Below are positions 28,201-37,162 of a DNA stretch of 64,000 nt, in pieces. Numbering within the stretch: the first letter of the stretch is position 1; each line of letters begins with the position of its first letter. Location: the NCBI GenBank assembly GCA_009760855.2, contig WPIO01000028.1:801001-865000 (forward strand). Direction: 5' to 3'. The translations under genes were made by a program, and so were the position numbers. The DNA is from Cristatella mucedo (Eukaryota > Bryozoa > Phylactolaemata > Cristatellidae). The notes under the pieces are model-generated. The model saw nothing but the letters and a program-made list of their open reading frames with translations, was not told where the DNA came from and did not search any database.

Positions 28201-28880
28201 TATCATGCTGATGCAGGGGGAGGGCTTAGTTGAAACCTGCAGAAATGCTGTCAACCAAGGGCCGCTTCTGTGCTGCTCGATTTCACACGTAGCTGCTCTG
28301 CTTCCTGCTTGCAACATGGCCTTAATTCGAGCTCAGCTGGGCAGAGCTCTGTCAAACTCTTCCTAAGAACCACTGCCATGCTCCGCCCTCCACTCTGCCC
28401 AGCCCTCTCGAAAAGTAAAGGCCGGCTGATTTAACAGCCTCGATTATGGAGCGGCAGAAGAGTCTTAGCAGCTATGATCCTCTCCCCACTGGCAGTGGGT
28501 CTCTAGACACAAGTATTTGCTTGTATGCCATGCTTCTTGCTCATTGCGTTTTCGGTGTTTTGGTGTGCTTGTGCTATATGTAGTAGTTCTCTGCTTAAAC
28601 ATTCTATAGAAGCGAAAATCCAAGTCATTCAAAGTCTAACCACCACTTTGCACCATCTGAGCTTTCTGTTGCACGGTCCAAGCTGAAATGCCTCCGGAAT
28701 CTGTTCACACGGGCGTTTTTTACTTGCAGGAAGAGCGCGAGTCCGAGAAGTCACCATCCAGTGCTCCGGTCATTCATCACCACATACCACCGGAGCTTCA
28801 TAGCACGTATCAGCAGTAAGAGCATCTTCTTGCTCACCTGCATGTGCACCCAGACACTTTCTCCCTATCCATATCTCTGC

Positions 28881-28932
<52 letters not shown>

Positions 28933-30087
28933 GAGTAACACGAGAGACAGCAGCCAAAGTACCATCGTCCTCAACCTTCCTCCAGCCTGCCTGCCTGTCT
29001 CCTCTCTCTTTCCTCCTTCCTTACCAGTGCAAGTAACTACATCGTTGCCATTTGCACAGTATCTGTAGAGTCCAAGTGTTGGCTGCCCAAAGCGATCGGC
29101 CGTTAACATGGTGTATAGGTATGGCTGCCCTCCAGCAAGGTTACAGGAAAACTTGAAACGGCTCTCGAGAATTGCTAAATAAAAGCCCTCCTTCAGTTGT
29201 GGAGAGCTGCTTGTCACAAAAGGAATCTAAAGATGCCCTCACCCATAAAGAAAGGGTTAGATGCAAACTAAGTGAATAAGAGACTGCCGAAATTCTCTCC
29301 GCAGGTGGCTGCGCAGGGCTAAGGGCAGAAGCCGACTGCTCTTTACCTGCTGGGCGTGTGAAGAAGGCATTTAAGCAAGTACAAGGATCTTACGTGTGGT
29401 GCCCTGTAACTCGGGATGACCACGGTTCCAGGCAGAATTACATATGGCTACCACTCAGTGGTGTCAACAACTAGCTATATTATCTCTTTATCTTTCAAGC
29501 TTTGTCATGCATGAGCCAACAGTTTTCTATGACATGGCTGTGTGCTACTGAATCGGTACCAATTACCAAAGTGGAAGCGTGACCGTGGATTGCAGTATCT
29601 GACGATCCAAGCTGGCATCGACACGATTCCCTAGACCAGGGGTCGGCAAACGTTTCGGTCGACTAGGCCATTTCAGGTGGTCAAGAAGGTACACTAGGCC
29701 CGAAGAAACCACACCCACTTTCCCGGCGAGTGGTTGTGGCCAGACGAACAACCAATTGCAACAGATGCACAGATGGACACAGCAATTATAGGATTAGACA
29801 TTTGTCATCTCACCCCGGTCAGGTCCTTCTGTTTCATACAAGTAATTGACATCAGTTCTAAAAACAAACACGGGCCACAGCTTGAACTGCAACCAGAAAT
29901 AATGAAGGGGAACACAACTGCAACAATGCAATTTGGTCAGATCCAACGATAAGTAACTAGGGGCATTAGGCCGGACCGGAGTACTAGCTAGACAGTATCT
30001 TGCCCCGGAAGACCAGAGTTTGCCGACCTCTGCTCTAGATCATTAAGAATGGCTCGATTCTTTCTTTGCTCTGTCTCTCTCTGTCTA

Positions 30088-30143
<56 letters not shown>

Positions 30144-31163
30144 TATATATATCCCTTTCTCTTTTGGCCGATGCACCTGACCCTAATCAACTTGTGCCAC
30201 TTTGCCTTCCTTGTGCGACCGACACCAGGTGCGCCGAGCATTCAGCCTTAGTTCCCATCGTAGGATGTGGTCAGACTAGGGCCCCTCCCGTCGTGTGCAG
30301 GTCCGAGTGCAGCACTTGGCTATGAAAAGTCTCCTTGTGTGTGCCAGCTGCTCGGTCTACTCTGGTCACCCCAGGCCCCACTTTGGCAGGAGGGCATTGT
30401 GCTTGCGCGGCTTCTGCTGCCCACTAGGAGTCAGCCGAGCCAGCTGCCTAGAGAGAAGCCTGTCGCCAGCGGTCGTCGAGGCAACGCTGAGGCGGGCAGA
30501 GGCTCAATCGCAGCATCGTCGCTGTCGGCATCTCGAGCAGTGGCATCGTCCAGCGTGCGGCAAGGCACAGCCGCCGCCGCCATCCGTCAGACTCAAGGCC
30601 CGCCTCAGCCGTCGTCTTCGACGTCATCGCAGGCCGTGGGCCATGCCGAGGTAGGCGGGTATCGGTGGGGCACCCTCCCCATCGCGCCTCCAGGCTGAGC
30701 TGAGCAGGTGCTGCCTGCTGCGCAGCTCAGAGCCGAGAGGCTGGATCTGCACTCTAACGCCAGCGGTACTCCGAGCGTCGTGCTCGCATCCTTCGGAGGC
30801 CGCGTGTCGCACTTCTCTGATGCTGCCGGTGTTTGTAGAGGCTTAGATGCGGCAGCTCTACTACTAGGCACGAACTAACTAAGCAGCATGCTCGGTCAAC
30901 GCTGAAGGTAGTGCGGCCCGATGAGAGAGAGCGCAGCATTCTGCACGAGTGCAGCAGAACCTCTGCTGTCGCTCTGCTCTCTCGGGCTCGCCTGCTCTGT
31001 TGCTATTTTATTGTCTTATTTTTGTCTGTGCTCTTGCTTATTAATCGGATTCGCCTGGCTTGGTGCTAGTGGTTGGCTATTTTTTGTTGCTTCCATGCAG
31101 GAGCCGATGCATTGTGACTGCCGCTTGCACTTTCTGGCAGCAGCTGCTGCCGCTGCCGCCATG

Positions 31164-31219
<56 letters not shown>

Positions 31220-34200
31220 AACTGCTGCTATTTTACACGGTAACTGACCTTATTGGCATGCATCCGTGTTGGTGGCGGTGGTGGCAGCTGCGCTATGCTG
31301 TTGTCTTGTTTGAACAGGACCCTATAAAGCTTCAGCGATCTCAGGATAATCTAAATAGTAAAAGCGGTAAGGAGAATTTCCCTGTTCTGAAACGATCAGT
31401 CCGATAGTTGCTTTTTCGCTCTGTTGCTGCAGAACTTTTTTTTACCCCTACCTCCCCCTCTGTCTTTGTACCTTGCACACGTGTAGCAGCATCAATCTGT
31501 TGCCACTGCACGGCAGTATTCGGAGGCTTCTATTTTTTTTTACCGGGTTCTGGACTGATCAATGCAATTCACTCATCTGTCGCAATCCAAGCGGCCTTCC
31601 TTTCGGCACTGGCATCCAAGAAGCTTCTGCTCGCCCGGCTGCATCTTTTAGAAGGACTCCGGCAAGACGATCACGTGTCGCTGTCGCTCTTTCAGCTCCC
31701 GCTCCCGCGATGCCTGCGCACTGTTTCCAGTTCCCGAGCCTCATCCACGTTTGCCATCGCTCTGCGCCACCGTCTGTGGCGGCGGCTCCGCTCTTCGGAC
31801 TCCTTCCCACCCAGCAGCCGCTGCTGTTGGCGCTGATGCTGCTTTGCACTCACTCAATCGCTGCCCCGGAACTCCTAGCTTCTCCTTCCCACCCTCACCC
31901 CCCCATGCACACGTACACCCCTGCGCACGTACACCCCTATGCACGTACACCCCTGCACACACACACCCCACCCACACGGACACCCCTGCTGCCGCTGCCA
32001 CAGTGACTGCCACGGCGACTGCGAGCTACTGTCTGAGAGGACCTATCAGCAGCAGCAGCTCGACCGTCACTCGAGCTGCTTGCTTTCATTAAAGCGGCAC
32101 TCGCGAAAGATGCAGCAAAGAAGGTGTCTTCCTCGGTCGGCCTTGAGCGGCAGGCAGCGCCTAGCGTGGGTGCTCCTGAGAGCGGGAAGCGTTCTTCGTG
32201 GAGCTTCGCCAGAGGCGGCAGCGGTCACGTGCCAATAGACAAAATCCACAGGGTTCGCTGGAAGTCGACGCCGCACCTGAGCTCTCCATTGGTCAGTATC
32301 GATTGGCTGTTGCGCTCCCTGACTTGGTGATTCCGCTCTGCATCGGCTGCCGATCGAGTTGGTTGCCGTGTTCTCATTCGGTGGGCTCGCGGTAGCTCCT
32401 GTATCAGGATGAGGCCAGGCTTAGCTGGTGCGCCAGCTGCTTGCTACTGCTACACTAACGTTTGGTGCCAAGCGGCACGGTGGCGCGAGATTATAACGGC
32501 TTTGCCTAATCGGCTTGCACTGTCAAGAAACGTCGTTTGCATGCATCGTTTGCAGATCTCACTGCTTTGTCGGCCAGGTCGAGCCGCCGCACTGCTGCTG
32601 CATCTCTCTCTCTCTTTTAATTTGATGCAAGTCCATGCTCACGCTCACTCACGCTCCTCTGCTGCCCTTGTCTCTCCCAAGGAGCAACCACATGGAGGTG
32701 AAGGTCGTCAACCAGCCTCCGATGCTCCCAGGAGGTCGTCAGTAGCTGCGGCAGCGGCGGTGGCCCACGACAGCTCCAGGCTCACCCAGTCGCGCCGGTC
32801 GCGGTCTCGCGAGTCCCTTCAGTCGAGCGGCGGTGACAGTCTGCGCTCTGTGCCGTCACTCAACGAGGACGACCGCACGGAGACAGTGAGACAGAGGTCG
32901 CAGTCGACCAAAGGTCGGTGCTGGCCAGACGGCTCGTCCTCCGCTCACCTCGCAGCCCTGGTTGCCAACGAGCAGCGCACAGACATTGTCGGCAGGTGGT
33001 GTGCGTTTCTTGGGGAGCGCTGTCGTAGTCTCGGCCGTCTTTCTTTGAACTCGGGCGTCGTCTTTCTTTTAACACCGCCCCGTCCTGTGCACTTCAAGGA
33101 GGCCGCCGTCCGTGAGGCTGAACCGTGGGCTGGGCTAGCGGAGCGAAACGGAGCCGTGAGACTGTCTGTATGTAGTCATTCGGCTTTCCTTTGGCAAAGG
33201 ATGCTGCTCCGCATTGGTCTGGACCTGCGATACCGGTCATCTGCCCTTGAAAGATGGTCGATTTAGCACCATCCGGCTCTATCTGCAAGCATAGATGGTG
33301 CCACTTTGGCAAGAGAGCCATGCGCAAACCTGATGTCGGGCGCTGCCAGCGTAGTTGGGATGAAAACGGGGGTATCGTTGGATGAACTTTTGCAAGGAAT
33401 CGTAAAGACGTGCTTATTGTGAGTGTTCTTTTGGCATTGTCATTAATGTTGTAGCATCATCGACAAGCCAACTTGCTAGTTCTAGGCAAACCTAATGAGA
33501 CTCGAAAATTGGGACGCTTAACCATCAAAATCGGCCTGATAGTCTACTGTCCTAGCTGGTGAGGTCTCCCCACGGACTGCCAAGCTTAGAGTTCTTAGTT
33601 GGCGGAGCAACATCTGTATGGGAGGAATAATTAAAGCCTATTACATTTCTCTCTTAAAGAGCAAATAAATCTAATTTTCTGAAATGTATTCATCTGAGCC
33701 TGGTTGCAAATCAGCATTGAGTTTCGTGTATCAAATATACAGACATGCTAACCATCTTTAAATTTAGGTTAACTATATTTTTAGTATTCCTCCACCCTCA
33801 TGAAGAATTATGGACAGATACAATTTTTGTGCATGTCCATCGCTTACCAAAGGTAGAGGAAGCAAGTTATGTTCAATTTCAAAAATGAGATTGCATGTTG
33901 AAGCTACACATGAGCATATTAGCAAACTAGAGCTCACTACCTGCGGACTCACTTCGATGAGTCACAGTAGAATTTCACGTCTATTACACTCCCAGAAGTA
34001 CTGTTCGCTATCTTGAGGGACGTATGGACGTGAGGGACCGACTTGCTCACTTTAATATTTAATAGAGATTACCTCCCCTTCCTTTTTTAACACGTTATTC
34101 ATTGCAATACCATGGTAGTAGTACCATAAATATCACACCCGTGCATAATGTACGCAAGCCTGACGTCAGTGGCTGTGCTGTACGTACTGACTAACTTACT

Positions 34201-37122
34201 AACTAACAAACCTAGTGTATTATAGGGGTTAATATGGCTACTAGATGGGTTTTTAAATCGTAGATTAAGTTCAGTCGCAATCCTCTTTGCTCTCTTTCTT
34301 CTGGGAGATGCGGTAGCTCCCGTTCTATCTGAGGACATAACCCAAAATTCTTTGAACCTTCAAGGCTGGCCACTGCCAAACTTTCTCACACCTGGCTGCA
34401 CTGCCATAGCAGCATCAGCGCCCTCCATCCATCAGGCACTTCTAGCACAACCAATGAAGTGGCCATCTCTTTCTTTCATCTAAAAAGAACGTTGACAATG
34501 CTTTTGCTGTGCCGGTCCTTGACTGCAGAATGTGCTTCGAAAATTGTTAGTGCTATATCGTTTTTCTTCTGTCGATTTTGGCAGTTCTTGATGTGCAAAA
34601 CTTTGCAGATATTTGGAATTCTTATTCTCCTTCAACTCCTCCGTATGCTGTTGTGCTGCGTGAGACGTGCCCGGCGCGTGCCTTTGCAGACTTGTCGGGC
34701 TGGCGAAAGAGTGGAGGCCCGGCATCTGGCGCCCCCGCAGTTCGACCCAGCGAGCTGCCTCTCAAAGCAGGCAGCTCAGTTTGGGCGGCCCAGGCAGGCA
34801 GCGCGACATCTGCCGGCGGCGGCGACGATCGGCTGGCCAGGAAAGGCTCTACTGTTGGCCTGTCTGCTGCGGCAACCGCCATCGTCGACCGCCTGTCTGG
34901 CAGCGGCAGCAGAAGGCAGGACGTCGTGCTGGACGAGTTGCCTGTCAAGGACGTGGGCGCGATGACCAAGACGGTGCCGCCTCGAGCGAACGGCTCTCGG
35001 GCAGGCGCTAGCGACTCGGGAAGGTAGGCTAGGTTCTGGCCGAGCTTCGATGCTGCTCAGCTTAGAAGTCTTACGCAGGAGCTGCGCATTTGCATACAGT
35101 CGTCCACTTGTTGTCGGCCAGTCGTCGACTCCAATGTGCAAGTGCTTGCCGTGACTGTTTTGCCACTCTCCGCTGTTCCATCAAAGGACAGTGGTGGCGC
35201 TCTGCCGCCAACGCCAGCAATAAATGCAGCAGACAGATTGCCACAACTCTGGATTCCCATGCTTTGCTACTGGGTCTGCATCTAGCTGGCGCATTGCATT
35301 ACTCGAGCAAAATGCTCGAAATTGTGCCAGCCTCCCTTGCTTAAGGAGTCGGTGTGCAAGCTTCCTGTTCAAAGAGTGCATGCAAGTACAGGCCCAAAGT
35401 GGCTAGCAGATCTGCCTGAGCCTCATTACGGTTGCCCGCTCACCCGGCTGCACTGCTACAACAGCAGCAGTAGCAGCCTCCTTTTGCTCGTAGGTCCTCT
35501 CAGGACGATACATAAGCTGTCTCTTTCTTTTGTCGAAATACTGTTGGCAGCGTATGCTTTTACCGTGTTCGGACTCTTGGTCGTGGAACACACCTTCCCA
35601 GTGCTTATGCAATAGCAGCTTTTTTATGCAGCCGATTCTAGCACTTTTCACTCTTGTCATCTTCCGTTGTTTCTTTTACACTAATGTTAATTAATAGTTA
35701 ATTTCTCGGCTGTCCTGATATGCCAATCACTTTTTCTTTGCTGCCATGGAATGAAAGTGTTTGCCACCGACTTCTCACCGAAAGCCACTTTGGCTTTGAG
35801 GGCACTGCAGAAAGCTCCCAGTATTACCGGCATAGCCCTTGCGGTTTTTGAGTTAAAGAGGGTAATTACGTAAGCTTGCATGGTTGAAATTCTTCCGTGC
35901 AGGTGAGTGCGTGTGGGTGCCCAAGCACCACCCATGCACTCCAGCCAGAAAGTCACGCTGCCCCCCAGATTGATACTTGCGACGAATTTTCACAAACGGC
36001 CTGAAGTAGCGTGGCTGCTTAAACTTGCAAGTATTAACACGTGACTAATTCTAATGCCGAAATATTTGTGTTCATTTATAATGTCTGTCGAAGGAAACTT
36101 GGAAGTAAGGCTGTTTTGCCATAAAAATGACCAAGAACCTTGAACTTGACACGTCTGAGGAAATTGAATATTCTGGAACAGTGGTTTCGATATCGATGGG
36201 GAATATGTGTGAGGCACGAGAAACATGTATTCCTGGTAATGGTTGGGTTTTGAGTTTAGTGGCCGACTACTGGAAACAGTGACCCAAATTTCACTTCTTG
36301 TTTGTTTATTCCAGATATGAAAATGGTTCGAGCAGCAAAGGCACTGCTAATGACTTGAAAATTCCAGTTGTTTCTTACTTCATTAGTTAACGAACTCCAG
36401 AGCAATTTTTGTGAGCTCACATTTTTTGCAGTCTGCACGTGTCTCAGACGATGCACGGGATCACATGGTAGGCCAGCCCAGTGTCTTGAGACTAAACAAA
36501 GTAGACCAAATTTCAGTGTCCACAGTAACGCTGTGCAGATATTTTATTGGAAAGATTGTTGTTAAAAGAAAATGCAAGCAGTGCTAATTTTCTTAGCATC
36601 TTTTGCCGGCCTTTGAACCGAAACTACGGAGCGTGTATTTGCTCTGTAAATTGGGCCACATTTTATATCCAAATTGTGAAGGACTTTTTACTTTTAGTTT
36701 TTCTGTTTCGTGTAGCTGTTGCCAAGAGAGTGTAGCTTAATATATCGAAGGCAGTGATGCTCTTGAGTTATATTTAACTGACTTCTGTTGCTTCCTTTTT
36801 TTCTAGAGTGGCTACTCCGATCGTGTCAATGGCAGCTGAAGGTAAGAGAGTGTTGCTGTATGGTTCAGGACGCATTGGACCAGCAGATGACAAAGAAAGT
36901 TGATCTTTACATGGCTCCTGCTGACTGATTATACTAGTGTGCACCGATCTATATTCCTTTATATCCGTGGCAATCTTTGAGCCTCCCATCTCTTTTAGGC
37001 TTCGGTGCACATAACCAAATAGCTGAAGGAGCTATGGCAGCATTGCGGTCAGCTGTGGGGCTGGTGAAACAGTCACGTGATCAGGTATAGCATGAGTGCC
37101 CACTGAGCTCGGCAGCTTAATC

Positions 37123-37162
<40 letters not shown>

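Larger units (their letters stand above)
28816..30427 (+). other. Intron of the WD40 scaffold gene with CA and TA tracts and a hAT element
   Basis: This 1.6-kb intron holds a (CA)n tract at 28882-28932, the hAT-type element at 29637-30032 and a TA-rich tract at 30086-30152. I see no convincing exon in it. Confidence 0.6.

Noticed and set aside
28834-29217. 127-codon minus-strand ORF
   Set aside because: Most of it is the (CA)n tract and intron sequence; there is no protein similarity and it lies between well-placed exons of the other strand.
30267-30427. Earlier start for exon 30428-30650
   Set aside because: Acceptors near 30300 give an immediate in-frame stop with the phase left by exon 28730-28815.
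31473-32006. 177-codon plus-strand ORF that could be an exon from 31621
   Set aside because: Phase from 31366 to 32050 or 32095 works without it, its end lacks a good donor, and part of it is a CA-rich minisatellite. It remains a weak alternative.
32914-32995. Longer form of exon 32682-32913 using the GTGGTG donor at 32996
   Set aside because: It leaves two bases, whereas the next exon (either acceptor) needs one.
34585-34689. In-frame 5' extension of exon 34690-35023
   Set aside because: The acceptor at 34584 has a good pyrimidine tract and keeps phase, so it cannot be excluded. The shorter form was preferred for its GC-rich composition.
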